Assembly: GCA_963707075.1 (NCBI GenBank)
Contig: CAVPOX010000001.1
Location: 558,001 to 622,000 of the forward strand
Direction: 5' to 3'
DNA length: 64,000 bases
Source of the DNA: CAXMQZ01 sp963707075
GTDB taxonomy: Bacteria; Acidobacteriota; Thermoanaerobaculia; Multivoradales; JAHEKO01
Shown here: positions 44,742 through 54,899 of the stretch, piece after piece
How the letters are laid out: each line of letters begins with the position of its first letter
Position numbering within the stretch: position 1 is the first letter of the stretch
Made by a program: the position numbers and the translations under genes
Notes under the pieces: model-generated
Databases searched by the model: none
What the model saw: only the letters and a program-made list of their open reading frames with translations
Told to the model about the DNA's origin: nothing

Positions 44742-46493
44742 CTAGGCCTCGGCCTCCGCAGGTCGTTCCCGTCGCAAGAGCCTGGCTACGGCTATCAGTG
44801 CGCCCCCCACCACCGCCAGGGCGAGAAACAGGGTCAGCGGCCGCCCGTGCGGAAAGTCTTCGAAGATCAGCTTGAGGCCGACCAGCAGCAAAACCGGATA
44901 GGCCAGCCATCGCGCCTCGGGCCAGCGCTTGTGTCGACTGGAAAGGGACAGTGTGATGGCCGATGCCGACAGCACGGCAGTGCGCAGGACGGCCACGAGC
45001 CCGAGGTCGGCCTCGGCTCCGGGAACACCGGTCAGCATCGGCGCGAGATAGGTCACGATCAACCCGCCGACCTCCCAGACAGACAGCGCCAGCACCGTTA
45101 GCTGTGGCAATCCCGCCAGTCGGCCCCAGCGCTCGGAGTGTTGTGCCACCGGGATGAATAGGCAGACCACCGTGGCAGCTCCGACAATCAGCTGCCAGGG
45201 AGACGGAGTCGGCCAGGATTCGGCTCCATTCCCGGCCAGGGCCTGGATGCCGGTGCCCAGGACGCCCGAGCTGACCCCCGCGGCGATCAAGAGCAGAGTG
45301 CACTGCAAGCTCAGGGTGACCCTGCCATAGCGACCGCTGAACCAGGCCATGATCACCGCCATCAGGGACCAGGCCGCCGCCGCTTTGCCGGGTGACATCA
45401 GCAAGGAGCTGCCACCGACCACGAGAGCCAGGCCGAGTGTCGAATAGAAGAAGAAGTTGCGACCGCGCGTCGAGCGAGTCTCTCGACTGAAGGCCAAGGC
45501 ATAGGCGCCTATTCCCAAGGCCAGGCAGGCCACGCCGAGGAGTGTCAGGTTGAGATTCTCGGCCGATACAATCCTGAAAACGGCCCAGTAGGTTGCGGCG
45601 ATCACGAAGACGCCCTGCACGGTTTCGAACCAGCCAACTGTCTTCTTGTTGAGATGGGAGCGAATGGCGAAACTGAGCAGGAACAGCAGCAAGAGACTGA
45701 TCGCCAGGGCATAGACGAGCATTGGACTCAGAGTCCAGCGCTCATTCGAACTGAGCAGGGCGACGATCACGATACCCAGATCCGCCCCCAGCGCCCCGAA
45801 CCAATGGAGCCCCTTCCAGCCCCGCAGATACACTGCCCAAAGGGATGCCAGCCCGATAACAAGGAGCGCCATGGCGTAAGGGGCGGCCGCATGCGTCATC
45901 CTGAGCAGAACCAGGGCGGTGACCATTGCTCCGATCGTCGCCAGCCACCCGAGACTCCTGAGCTCTCGGATCACGGATACTGTCAGGGCGAGCAGGAAGA
46001 AGACGGTCAGAACAGCGGCTCCCTGGCTGCCGGAGAGGAGTTGGAACCGAGTCGTGGTTTCAACCAGCAACGGTAGGGTCATGAGAGTTGACGCAATGCC
46101 GTACAGGACCGCGGTGGGGCGCCGGGCTTCGGTGCCACCGGCCCTGTAGGCCATCACCAGCCAGCTCAACGCATAGACACCGCCCAGAAAGACGCCTGCT
46201 CCGGCGGGCAGGATCTCGAAATCGGTCAGTGCCCGCAGAAGGTAGGCACCGCCGAAGATCAGCAGGATGCGGCCCAGGTGGGTCGCCGCACTCGACAGCG
46301 ATTTCTCGTCCAAGGGCAGGGACGGCGAGTCGGCCTCGAGCGATGCTGCTTCGATCGGGGAGAGTCTCGGTTCGGTCGCGGTCGGAGCTACCACCTGATC
46401 CGACTCGAGCGCCGAGAGGCGACTGTCGAGTCTGGCGAGACCCTCGACCAGTCCCTCGACCCGGGATTCCAGTTGCTGGAGACGATCTTCCAT
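44742..46493 (-). CDS. DUF2339-like polytopic membrane protein
   Basis: A 583-aa protein. The N-terminus is a short coiled coil (LQQLESRVEGLVEGLARLDS) and a Pro/Glu-rich linker, followed from residue 75 by about 14-16 closely spaced hydrophobic helices (LGRILLIFGGAYLLRAL... ). This arrangement resembles the DUF2339 family. Function unknown. It begins 12 nt after the stop of the acyl-CoA synthetase gene, with GGGGGG before the ATG, so both are likely cotranscribed. Confidence 0.7.
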   Translation of the reverse strand: MEDRLQQLESRVEGLVEGLARLDSRLSALESDQVVAPTATEPRLSPIEAASLEADSPSLPLDEKSLSSAATHLGRILLIFGGAYLLRALTDFEILPAGAGVFLGGVYALSWLVMAYRAGGTEARRPTAVLYGIASTLMTLPLLVETTTRFQLLSGSQGAAVLTVFFLLALTVSVIRELRSLGWLATIGAMVTALVLLRMTHAAAPYAMALLVIGLASLWAVYLRGWKGLHWFGALGADLGIVIVALLSSNERWTLSPMLVYALAISLLLLFLLSFAIRSHLNKKTVGWFETVQGVFVIAATYWAVFRIVSAENLNLTLLGVACLALGIGAYALAFSRETRSTRGRNFFFYSTLGLALVVGGSSLLMSPGKAAAAWSLMAVIMAWFSGRYGRVTLSLQCTLLLIAAGVSSGVLGTGIQALAGNGAESWPTPSPWQLIVGAATVVCLFIPVAQHSERWGRLAGLPQLTVLALSVWEVGGLIVTYLAPMLTGVPGAEADLGLVAVLRTAVLSASAITLSLSSRHKRWPEARWLAYPVLLLVGLKLIFEDFPHGRPLTLFLALAVVGGALIAVARLLRRERPAEAEA

Positions 46494-46505
46494 GGCAATT
46501 CCCCC

Positions 46506-48476
46506 CTACTGTTGGTGGAAGTGGTCGCGCAACTCCCGACGCATGACCTTGTTTGAGGCCGTACGGGGCAGTTTATCGATCTTGATGACTCGGTGGATCT
46601 TGAACATCGGATTGAGCTCGGCAGCGACGCGGCGACGCAGATCCTGAAGCAGGGTGTCGGTATCGATCGCCTCGGCGGGCACCAGGTAGACCACCAGACT
46701 CTGGGCGCCTTCGCCGGTCAGCTGGACGGCGATGGCTGCACTCTCGAAAACAGCCGGGTGCTGGTTGATCACCCCTTCGAGCTCGATGGAGCTGACCTTT
46801 ATACCGCCCAGGTTCATCGTGTCATCGGTTCGGCCCTGGGCGCGGTAGGTTCCATCTCCCAGATCATGGAACTCGTCACCGTGGCGCCTCAAGAGCTCAC
46901 CATTGGGTCCTGCTGGGCACCCCGCATAGTAGATCTCATGGTGATCGGCATTGAGCAGGGTCTGCGAGAGCCCGATGGAAGGCGGGATCAGGAAGAGCTC
47001 ACCGAGCGACCCGGGTGCGACGGGGCGGTGGTCCTCATCGAGGATGACGAAATCGAGCCCCAGGGCCGGGGTATTGAACGTCGAGGGTGATGCTGGCAGC
47101 AGCACCGACCCGGTGACGTGTCCGCCGCCTATCTCGGTGCCGCCCAGATACTCGATGACCGGGGCGCGGTAGCCGGAGCGACTCATCAGCCAGAGGTAAT
47201 CCTGTGGATTCGACACCTCTCCTGTCGAGCTGTAGGCCTTGATCCATGGCCAGGCGTCGGGCTCCACGAGATCGGCACTGCGCCAGGCCCTCACCAGGGC
47301 GGGGACCAGTCCGAGCATGGAGATCCGGGCTTGCGAGACGAAGGCGACGAACGATTTGCCGTGCGGCGCCCCCTCGAACAACGCCATGGCGGCACGGTTC
47401 AGTAGCGAGGCGTAGATCAACCAGGGCCCCATCATCCAACCGATGTTGGTCGGCCAGGCGACGACATCGCCGGCATGGATGTCCTGGTGGAAGTGACCGT
47501 CCATGGCACACTTGAGCGGTGCCAGGTGAGTCCATGGAATGGCCTTGGGCATGCCGGTGGTACCCGAAGAGAACAGCACGTTGGTGACTCGATCGGCTGG
47601 ACCAATGATGCTCTCGAAGGTCTCATTCCGGCTGAGGAATCGATCCCAGCTGAGATCGTCGCCCTGGAGATCGGTGAAGGACTCCCCGCACGAGATTACG
47701 ATGCAGCGGGCCGGCCGATCGAGCCCCTCGACGGCTTTCCGAACCCTGGAGTAGAGCTCGATGCGCCGACCAGCCCAGGAGAAGGCGTCCATGGTGATCA
47801 CCGCAATGGCGCCCGCGATCTCCATTCTCTTGCGCAGCTCGGTGGCCGAGAAACTGTCAGCGACCGAGACCACGCGGCAGCCAGCGCGGACGATGCCGAG
47901 GTAGGCTGCCACACAGGTCACTGTCATCGGCATGAAGAGGACGATCGCCTGATCCTCGGCGATACCCTGTTCACGCAGACCGTTGGCAACGCGGTTGACC
48001 AGACGCTCGAGGGCGCCGTAGGTGACTCTGTGCAATGCCTCGCGACCTTCGCTTCCATGGACGATCGCCGTGGCGTCCGGCGCGGCCTGAAAGCAGCTGT
48101 CGACGATGTTGAAACGCGCCCCTGGCAACCAGTTCGGGTTCTCGGGCCCGGGCGAAAGATCCAGAATATGATCCGGGGGCCGTGCGAATCGGATTTCCAG
48201 TCGGTCGAGGGTCCTCTGCCAGAACTCGGCGCGATGGGCAGCCGACCACCGTTGGAGCTCGCGATAGTCACCCAGCCCGGTCGTCGCTAGCAGCGCCGCA
48301 AGGTTCGATTCGAGGACCTGTTGTTCTCCGGGCCACCAGACCTCGGGTTGGGCGAAGGCGTCTTCAACTGCAGGACCGAGAGCCTTGTAGCGTCGCCAGT
48401 GCTCCGCGAAGTTGGTGTGGTGTCCGTCGCGGAACTCCTCGACGAAGCTTTGCCACGAGCGCTTCGGGTCGGCCAT
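46506..48476 (-). CDS. AMP-forming acyl-CoA synthetase (acetyl-CoA synthetase-like)
   Basis: A 656-aa ANL-family enzyme. An ACS N-terminal segment (RFNIVDSCFQ) precedes the AMP-binding core with P-loop FSSGTTGMPKAIPW, EYLGGTEIGGGH for A5, and DLGDGTYRAQGRTDDTMNLGGIKVSSIELE for A7-A8 (split here by family motifs); the terminal PRTASNKVMRREL has the A10 catalytic lysine. It activates a carboxylate via an acyl-AMP to an acyl-CoA. It is closer to the plant AAE17/18-like group than to housekeeping Acs by impression; short-chain substrate is likely but not shown. Strong AAGGGAG ribosome site. Confidence 0.9.
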   Translation of the reverse strand: MADPKRSWQSFVEEFRDGHHTNFAEHWRRYKALGPAVEDAFAQPEVWWPGEQQVLESNLAALLATTGLGDYRELQRWSAAHRAEFWQRTLDRLEIRFARPPDHILDLSPGPENPNWLPGARFNIVDSCFQAAPDATAIVHGSEGREALHRVTYGALERLVNRVANGLREQGIAEDQAIVLFMPMTVTCVAAYLGIVRAGCRVVSVADSFSATELRKRMEIAGAIAVITMDAFSWAGRRIELYSRVRKAVEGLDRPARCIVISCGESFTDLQGDDLSWDRFLSRNETFESIIGPADRVTNVLFSSGTTGMPKAIPWTHLAPLKCAMDGHFHQDIHAGDVVAWPTNIGWMMGPWLIYASLLNRAAMALFEGAPHGKSFVAFVSQARISMLGLVPALVRAWRSADLVEPDAWPWIKAYSSTGEVSNPQDYLWLMSRSGYRAPVIEYLGGTEIGGGHVTGSVLLPASPSTFNTPALGLDFVILDEDHRPVAPGSLGELFLIPPSIGLSQTLLNADHHEIYYAGCPAGPNGELLRRHGDEFHDLGDGTYRAQGRTDDTMNLGGIKVSSIELEGVINQHPAVFESAAIAVQLTGEGAQSLVVYLVPAEAIDTDTLLQDLRRRVAAELNPMFKIHRVIKIDKLPRTASNKVMRRELRDHFHQQ

Positions 48477-48515
48477 GCTCCCTTTCTACATCGAAAGTGC
48501 TGGCAAGAAAAGAGT

Positions 48516-49550
48516 TCAGTGCAAGAGCGCGGTGCGGGAGTCGACCTCATCCGGATGGCGGATCACTTCCGGGTGAGTCTGAACCAGGGCAGGAAGTTGC
48601 AGGAGTTGGGTACCGTTCGCCGCAAACCGCCGGCCAATCGCATTGTTGTGAAAGTCCATGGCACGCTCGTTCGGCGTGTTGCCGGGTCTGGTTTCCTGCG
48701 CGTTGGTGACCTCGAGGGCGAACTCAGGCCCGAACTCCTCGGTGAGGCGATAGCTCCAGACGAGATGGCGGAGCGCGTCGCGGGTCCAGTGGTCGTCGGG
48801 AAAGTACTCGTTGGCCATCTGGCGTGCTTGTCGGGTGATATCGAAGAGGAGGGGAACCCGAATCGGGTAGAGCGAGACGATCTCGATCTGCTCAGGTGAG
48901 AGATCGACATCGGCCGCTGCGACCATGGACTCCAGGTCGGGACGGCTGAAGCGCAGGCGGTACTGATCCCCGAGGCGCTCGGTATAGACACGCGCCGGAT
49001 AGGTCACCTCTCGCAGCTGCACCTGAACAAGGCCGCTGAACTCGAAGTTGCCCACCAGCTTGTTGTCGAGAAAGAGGTCCTCCAGGCCCGTGAGGACCTC
49101 GAGGAGCGCCTGGCGGGGCGCGAGTAGTGGCAGATCCTCTATGCGGAGAGTTCCGTCGGTGAGGCGATCGAAGGGCAGTCTCCGCGGGCGATCGGTCTCG
49201 TGAAAGCTGACCTCGAAGTTCTCCAGGTCGAGATCGCCACGCAGTGACAGGAGATTGGAGAGGTGGACAGCCAGCCGCTCGGCCTGGAATGACGAGCTGA
49301 GTTGGATCGCGTCCGTCGGCGCGAGATCGAACACTGCGGAGAGGCCGTCGAATCTGAGGCCGAGCAGCCGGGGCGAGACCCTCACCTTGTCATAGGCCAG
49401 CGAGTCCACTGCCAGGCGCCCACTTTGGATGCGCGGCAGCACCCGGTCCACGACCTGGTCGACGATGGCGGGTGCGGCCAGAGATAAGCCGCCCCAGATC
49501 GTGAGCCAGGCGAGGACCAGGGCGAGAAGGATTTTGGTCAGACGCCGCAC
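48516..49550 (-). CDS. AsmA-like N-terminus fused to DUF6973-like domain
   Basis: A 344-aa protein from the GTG at 49550. An N-terminal anchor (LTKILLALVLAWLTIWGGLSLAAP) is followed by about 200 residues of strand-rich, AsmA/translocation-like sequence (ILRIQSGRLAVDSLAYDKV type). The C-terminal about 100 residues carry DALRHLVWSY, VTNAQET, and MDFHNNAIGRRF, a polar pattern I associate with the uncharacterised DUF6973 family found in some toxin-like proteins. The start lies 13 nt after the BNR protein's stop, so both are in one operon. Function unknown; see findings. Confidence 0.6.
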   Translation of the reverse strand: MRRLTKILLALVLAWLTIWGGLSLAAPAIVDQVVDRVLPRIQSGRLAVDSLAYDKVRVSPRLLGLRFDGLSAVFDLAPTDAIQLSSSFQAERLAVHLSNLLSLRGDLDLENFEVSFHETDRPRRLPFDRLTDGTLRIEDLPLLAPRQALLEVLTGLEDLFLDNKLVGNFEFSGLVQVQLREVTYPARVYTERLGDQYRLRFSRPDLESMVAAADVDLSPEQIEIVSLYPIRVPLLFDITRQARQMANEYFPDDHWTRDALRHLVWSYRLTEEFGPEFALEVTNAQETRPGNTPNERAMDFHNNAIGRRFAANGTQLLQLPALVQTHPEVIRHPDEVDSRTALLH

Positions 49551-49563
49551 TACGCTCTGGACC

Positions 49564-52500
49564 TCATTCGGAGCTCGGGTCCCTCCCAGGTGTCCAGGGA
49601 GCCCCTGCGGCTTCCAACTCCGCCTCGAGGGTCGGCAGCGTCTCGCCCAGCAGGATCGCCAGATCCGACTCGAGCGCGGCGAACTCCTCCTGTGCAACCG
49701 CCAGGCTACGTTGCTGAGTGAGCGTCGGAGCCTGGCGAGTGTCCCAGGTGCCACCGGCGACGCCCCAGGCGCGGCCGAGGATCGAGGGCACGGAGGGCTC
49801 TTCGAAACGGTTCAGGATGGGATCTCCCTGCAGTTGTCTCCGCATCCCCGCCAGCTCCGATTCGAATTGATCGAGCTGCTCGAAAAGGGAAGTCGATGCG
49901 CGCGGCGCAGCGACAAGGGCCTTGCGGAGATAGGGGAGCTTTTCTTCAGCCTGGCCCAGTCGCCGGCTCGCACCCGATGCCTGGCGTAACAGCTCGCCGG
50001 TCTCGCGGTGGAACGCAGCCACCTGGGTGTAGTCGGGGGCCGGGAAGAAGGATGTGGGCAACGCCCGGACCTCGAACTCCCGGGGCTCATCCAGGGGTTG
50101 CACGCCGGCCGCCGTGATCAGCGCCAGCTCGACGCGATATCTGCCTGGAGGCGCCAACGGGCCTTGCGGATCACTCGCCCAGGGTGGGCGGAATCCGGCG
50201 GCTTCGAGCTCGATCGGATTGGGCGCAGGCCAGCGCAGATCCCAGTTGACCCGATGCACTCCGGCAGTGGCAGGGCCTTCAATACGGCGCACCGGTTGTC
50301 CCGAGGCGTCGAAGATGGTCAACAGAACCCTGGGCTCCTGTTCCAGGGCCTCTGCTCGGAGGGCATCCCAACCCGGAAAGGGAATGTTGGCCTTCTCTTC
50401 TTCGAGTTCCTTTTCCTGGTCCCTTCGGAGTGCCTGCGCCCTCTTGGGAGTGTCGCGCAGAAAGTAGGTGAGCAAGGCACCGAAGGGCGGATTGGGTGCG
50501 ACGAACTCGGTGCTGCCCAGGGAGGGTACTCCTCTCGCCTGACCGGGGACGAGTGGCACGTACCACCAAGGGTCACGTACCGGAAAAAGGGTGGCCGGTT
50601 GTTCGAGAGCGCCCGCGCGGATCTCTCGCAGTAACGAGTAGTCGTCCAGTACGTAGAAGCCCCTGCCGAAGGTGGCACCCACCAGGTCGTGCTCGCGACG
50701 CTGCAGCGCGATGTCACGGAAAGAGATCGTGGGGACGCCTCCGGATAGCTCGATCCATCGTGAACCATGGTCGGCTGTGAAATAGAGCCCGAACTCGGTG
50801 CCGACGAAGAGAAGGTCGGGATCGATATGGTCCTGCTCGATGGCCCAGGTGATACCGCGGTCCGGAAGATCGCCCGCCATCGAGGTCCAGCTCTGACCGC
50901 GGTCGGTGCTCTTGAGCAGGTGGGGCCGGAAGTCGCCTTCCTTGTGGGCGTCCACTGCAGCGTAGACCGTGTCGGGGTCGTGCAGCGAGGCCTCGACATC
51001 GTTGACAAAGAACTGGCCTTGGACGTCTGGAAGGGAGTCGACAGCCCGCCAGGAGCCGCCGCCGTTTTCGCTGACCTGAACCCGCCCATCGTCGGTACCG
51101 ACGTAGAGCAGGCCCTCGACGAGTGGAGACTCGGAAACAGCTGTCAAGGTGCCGTACCAGGACATGGCGGTGTTGCCGTAGAGGGCATCGATGCTCTGTA
51201 CTCTGCCGAGCATCTCCATCTCGTAGCGGTTGCGGTTGTGGGTCAGATCAGCACTGACGGCGGTCCACGAGTTGCCGCGATCATCGCTTCTCCACAGACG
51301 CTGTGACCCGAAGTACAAACGAGAGGCGGAGTGCGGGCTGATCAGCAGGGGTGCGTCCCAGTTCCAGCGTTCGGCGGGCTCGCCCGGGTCGGGGACCGGC
51401 TGAATATCGACAATCTCATGGCTGCGCCGGTCGTAGCGCTTCAGGTTGCCCACCTGGATTTCCATGTACATGAGATCGGGATTCTCCGGGTCGAAGGCAC
51501 AGGAGTAACCATCGGCGCCTAGCGGGACATACCAGTCGCGATTGCGGACGCCCTCTGTGTCGGGGGTGCGAGAGGGGCCGAGCAGCGTACCCAGATCCTG
51601 GGCCCCACCGAGGATGTTGTAGAAGGGCTCTGCGTTGTCCACCGCGAGCTTGTAGAACTGAGAGATCGGCAGATTGGGAGACTGACGCCAGGTCTGTCCA
51701 TCATCGAAGCTCTCATAGAGGCTGGCATCGGTTCCCGCGAGAAGATGTTGCGGGTCCGCCGGGTCGATATAGAGCGCGTGGTTGTCACTGTGCTTTTCGC
51801 GGCCGGTGCCGAGGACCTCGAAGTTGGCTCCGCCGTCGCGCGTGACGTGGATGAAGACATCCATTTGGTACACGGTGCCGACATCGTGGGGGGAGGCCTC
51901 GATCTCTTGATAATAGTGGGGTCCGGTGCCGTTGGAGATGTAGGCGTTCCGCTTCTCCCAACTGCCGCCCCGATCGAGAGAGCGATAGAAACCCTTGTCT
52001 TCTTCATTGGCTTCGATCGTGGCGTACACCACGTCAGGATTGGCCGGTGAGACTGCCAAACCGATTTTGCCCATGTCGCTGGACGGCAGTCCCTTGTCGA
52101 GGCGCTGCCAGGTCTCGCCGCCGTCTGTGGACTTGTGGATTCCCGATCCGGGACCTCCTGCCAGCAGCGACCAGACCGAGCGCCGGCGCTGATAGGTGGC
52201 GGCGTACAGGACATCGGGATCGCGGGGGTCGAACTCGACGTCGGTCACCCCGGTATCCTCGTCGACCGACAGGATCTGATTCCAGGTCTGACCGCCATCC
52301 ACGGTCTTGTAGAGACCACGGTCTCCACCTCCGGACCAGAGCGGTCCCTCGGCTGCCACGAAGACCGTCAGGCCGTCGCGGGGATCGACCAGGATCTTGC
52401 CAATATGCTCGGACCTGGCCAGCCCCATGTTCTGCCAGTGCTGGCCACCATCCAGACTCTTGTAGACACCGTCGCCCCAGCCGACATGGCGGCCACTGAC

Positions 52501-52854
52501 GTTCTCGCCAGTGCCCACCCAGACGACATCCGGATTCGACGGGTCGAGGGTCACCACACCGATCGAGTAGGCCGCCTGGTCATCGAAGATCGGTGTCCAG
52601 GTCGTGCCGGCGTTCTCGGTCTTCCACACATTGCCCGAGCCCACCGCCAGGTACCAGGTCCTGGGATCTCGCGGACTGACGGCGATGTCGGCGATCCTTC
52701 CGCCCATCAGTGCAGGGCCGATAGCGCGCAGCTTCAGTCCGCTGAGCGTTTCGGCGGATAGCGCATCGCCGTCGCCGCCAACCTGCGCCCGCAACGGAAA
52801 AGTAATGCTCGAGGCGAGAACGAGGGTGAGCAGCGATCGAGTGACAGGATGCAA
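49564..52854 (-). CDS. Secreted BNR/sortilin-type beta-propeller protein
   Basis: A 1096-aa protein from a TTG with GAAAGGAG 6 nt upstream and a signal peptide (SLLTLVLASSITFPLRA). At least eight BNR/Asp-box repeats are present (SPRDPRTWYLAVGSGNVWKT, VYKSLDGGQHWQ, LYKTVDGGQTW, IHKSTDGGETWQ, YRSLDRGGSWE), which form a VPS10/sialidase-like double propeller. The last about 300 residues are a mixed domain with a FlgD/FN3-like part and a helical tail (AEEKLPYLRKALVAAP). Such proteins are common in Acidobacteriota; hydrolase names given to them are unproven. Confidence 0.88.
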   Translation of the reverse strand: MHPVTRSLLTLVLASSITFPLRAQVGGDGDALSAETLSGLKLRAIGPALMGGRIADIAVSPRDPRTWYLAVGSGNVWKTENAGTTWTPIFDDQAAYSIGVVTLDPSNPDVVWVGTGENVSGRHVGWGDGVYKSLDGGQHWQNMGLARSEHIGKILVDPRDGLTVFVAAEGPLWSGGGDRGLYKTVDGGQTWNQILSVDEDTGVTDVEFDPRDPDVLYAATYQRRRSVWSLLAGGPGSGIHKSTDGGETWQRLDKGLPSSDMGKIGLAVSPANPDVVYATIEANEEDKGFYRSLDRGGSWEKRNAYISNGTGPHYYQEIEASPHDVGTVYQMDVFIHVTRDGGANFEVLGTGREKHSDNHALYIDPADPQHLLAGTDASLYESFDDGQTWRQSPNLPISQFYKLAVDNAEPFYNILGGAQDLGTLLGPSRTPDTEGVRNRDWYVPLGADGYSCAFDPENPDLMYMEIQVGNLKRYDRRSHEIVDIQPVPDPGEPAERWNWDAPLLISPHSASRLYFGSQRLWRSDDRGNSWTAVSADLTHNRNRYEMEMLGRVQSIDALYGNTAMSWYGTLTAVSESPLVEGLLYVGTDDGRVQVSENGGGSWRAVDSLPDVQGQFFVNDVEASLHDPDTVYAAVDAHKEGDFRPHLLKSTDRGQSWTSMAGDLPDRGITWAIEQDHIDPDLLFVGTEFGLYFTADHGSRWIELSGGVPTISFRDIALQRREHDLVGATFGRGFYVLDDYSLLREIRAGALEQPATLFPVRDPWWYVPLVPGQARGVPSLGSTEFVAPNPPFGALLTYFLRDTPKRAQALRRDQEKELEEEKANIPFPGWDALRAEALEQEPRVLLTIFDASGQPVRRIEGPATAGVHRVNWDLRWPAPNPIELEAAGFRPPWASDPQGPLAPPGRYRVELALITAAGVQPLDEPREFEVRALPTSFFPAPDYTQVAAFHRETGELLRQASGASRRLGQAEEKLPYLRKALVAAPRASTSLFEQLDQFESELAGMRRQLQGDPILNRFEEPSVPSILGRAWGVAGGTWDTRQAPTLTQQRSLAVAQEEFAALESDLAILLGETLPTLEAELEAAGAPWTPGRDPSSE

Positions 52855-52915
52855 GGCCTTCTCCTTTCAGGAACCGGTACCAGTCGACGACTGAGCCTAC
52901 ACCGAACCGGCTGGA

Positions 52916-54874
52916 CTATTGGTCCTGGAGATGGCCGTGGTCGCGATCGGCAAGCTTGCCCTTCCTCCAGATCTGTGCCCGGAACGGGATTCGGCGACCC
53001 CTGTAGCGCCGACTCGTGCGCAGGGTGATTTCGCGGGTAGGGGGAAAACGGTAGGACGTGTGTGGTTTGTTGGCGCGGGGCCCGCGAAAGCGCACCAGGG
53101 GGACCTGCAGATTTTCGGTAGTCACCTCCTCGGCGAAGAGCCCCTTCGGCAAAACGAGCTCGAGGGAGATCCGGGCCCGCTTCCGCCTGTTGGGTGGCAA
53201 TCGACCGATAAGCAGTCGCGGATCGCTGTCACTGGGAACCAGTTCCCCCCACCAGGAATCGCCTGGACGCAGTGGATGGAGCAGAGCGACGAGCGGGGGA
53301 CCCCAGGCGTGGAAGGGTCGCGGTTCGATGATGCGCACGTGCGCCTCGCCGAGTCTGTTCATTCGAGAGCGGTAGAAGTCCCGTCGTGCAGGATCGTCCA
53401 GGTGAGCTGCCGAAAACACTTCGGCATCGCTCCAGTTGAGTGAGTCGACGGGTAGCTGCCGCAGGTCGTCGAGCGTGTGAACCGCCAACCGGCCCAATCG
53501 ATGCCGGGTCTGGAAGAGGATTTCGAAGTCGATCTCGGAGAGAACGAGGCGTCCGGGAGGTCGCCGCAGCTGGCTGCGCAGGATTTCTAGCGCGAGATCA
53601 GACGTCCGCGGCACGGTTTCGCGGTAGACGTATGAATTGGCGTGCCAGCCGAGCAAGAGCACCAGCGAGAGTGTCGCCAGAGCTCCAATGGGCCGTGCAC
53701 TCGCTGCAGGGAGCTTCGTGGCGATGAGCATCCACAGCGCCAGCAGGGTCCATCCGGCACCGAGTGCCGCAAAAGGGCTGATGGGTAGCCAGTTGTGCGG
53801 ACTGGCCAGCGGTGTCGCCAGCGCATAGAGCGTCGTGTACCCGACGACGTAGGTCAGCACCATGATCCAGTCAAGCGCGACGGGCGACTGCTTGAGTTGG
53901 CGAAGGGACAGGACCGTCAGAGCTCCAAGCCCCAGAACAGCGAGGCTGCCAATGAGAGGTCCGTGAAAGACGCTCGTGAGCAGCGTCTCGATGAGATGCC
54001 AGAAGAGATAGAGCCTGCCATGTCCGGTCTCCTGGGCCCAAAGTGCGTACATCCGCGAGGTCGATCCCATGGAGCGTCGATAGATATCGGGGTCGATCAA
54101 CATGAAGGGTTGCAGAAGCAGGAAGACGGCAAAGCTGACTGCGGCAGCGCAGACCAGGAGACGAAGCGTCCTCCATTTGATGCCCTGCTTCAGGAAGATC
54201 CCGACCGTCAACGGCAGGGCCACGGGACCGGCGTTGAATTTGGACGACAGCGCCAGGCCTATCGCGAGACCGGTCAGAGCGAAGGAACGAAAGGAAGGGT
54301 GCTCGATCGCCCGCAAACTCAGGTAGAAAGCGAGAACAACCGTCAACAGCAGAGCGATATCGGCCTTGAACAAGACGGACTGTCGCAGATGCCAAGGAAC
54401 GACCGAAAGCAGGAATGCCGCGAAAAGGCCAAGGCGATCTCCGCCCAAGCGCCGGCCGATCAGAAACACCAATAGGAGGGTGAGAGTGCCGAAGACGACG
54501 CTGAGCGTTCGACAGATCAGATAGGTCGTCGCGGTGTAGTCTCCTCTCTGGTCGAAGATGGCAAAGGCCTCGCGGCCGGTTGCCCGGTAGAGCAGATCGC
54601 TGGCCTTCAGCAGGAGACCGTGGGGCAGGTAGGAGAAGCCCGGATGAAACCCGTGGACGGGACGTAGCTGGCCATGTTTGAGGAGAGGTTCGAGGTTCTC
54701 GAGTCCGTAGCGCTCGTCCCAGAACCGGGTGGAGTTGAGATCGGGTGTCGCGAACCAGAGCCGCAGCACGAAGCTCCAGATCAAGAGCGTGCCGAGCAGC
54801 AGGCGGACAGTGGTCTTCCCGAGACCGGTGGGGAAGCGAAGCTCGAGCAGATCGATCGTGGTCATGTCAGCCAT
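52916..54874 (-). CDS. GT39/ArnT-like membrane glycosyltransferase
   Basis: A 652-aa polytopic protein. The first loop after TM1 has the acidic DE motif (STRFWDERYGLENL), as in PMT/ArnT-type GT-C enzymes, and the first 11-12 helices include the paired VFGTLTLLLVFLIGRR and LFAAFLLSVVPWHLRQSVLFKADIA segment-type loop that normally contacts the polyprenyl-phosphate donor. The C-terminal about 200 residues are periplasmic. It would transfer a sugar from a lipid carrier to a periplasmic acceptor. It follows the FAD protein gene by 25 nt, suggesting a shared surface-glycan task. Confidence 0.85.
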   Translation of the reverse strand: MADMTTIDLLELRFPTGLGKTTVRLLLGTLLIWSFVLRLWFATPDLNSTRFWDERYGLENLEPLLKHGQLRPVHGFHPGFSYLPHGLLLKASDLLYRATGREAFAIFDQRGDYTATTYLICRTLSVVFGTLTLLLVFLIGRRLGGDRLGLFAAFLLSVVPWHLRQSVLFKADIALLLTVVLAFYLSLRAIEHPSFRSFALTGLAIGLALSSKFNAGPVALPLTVGIFLKQGIKWRTLRLLVCAAAVSFAVFLLLQPFMLIDPDIYRRSMGSTSRMYALWAQETGHGRLYLFWHLIETLLTSVFHGPLIGSLAVLGLGALTVLSLRQLKQSPVALDWIMVLTYVVGYTTLYALATPLASPHNWLPISPFAALGAGWTLLALWMLIATKLPAASARPIGALATLSLVLLLGWHANSYVYRETVPRTSDLALEILRSQLRRPPGRLVLSEIDFEILFQTRHRLGRLAVHTLDDLRQLPVDSLNWSDAEVFSAAHLDDPARRDFYRSRMNRLGEAHVRIIEPRPFHAWGPPLVALLHPLRPGDSWWGELVPSDSDPRLLIGRLPPNRRKRARISLELVLPKGLFAEEVTTENLQVPLVRFRGPRANKPHTSYRFPPTREITLRTSRRYRGRRIPFRAQIWRKGKLADRDHGHLQDQ

Positions 54875-54899
54875 CGAAGACTGACGCGCTGAGGCTTTC

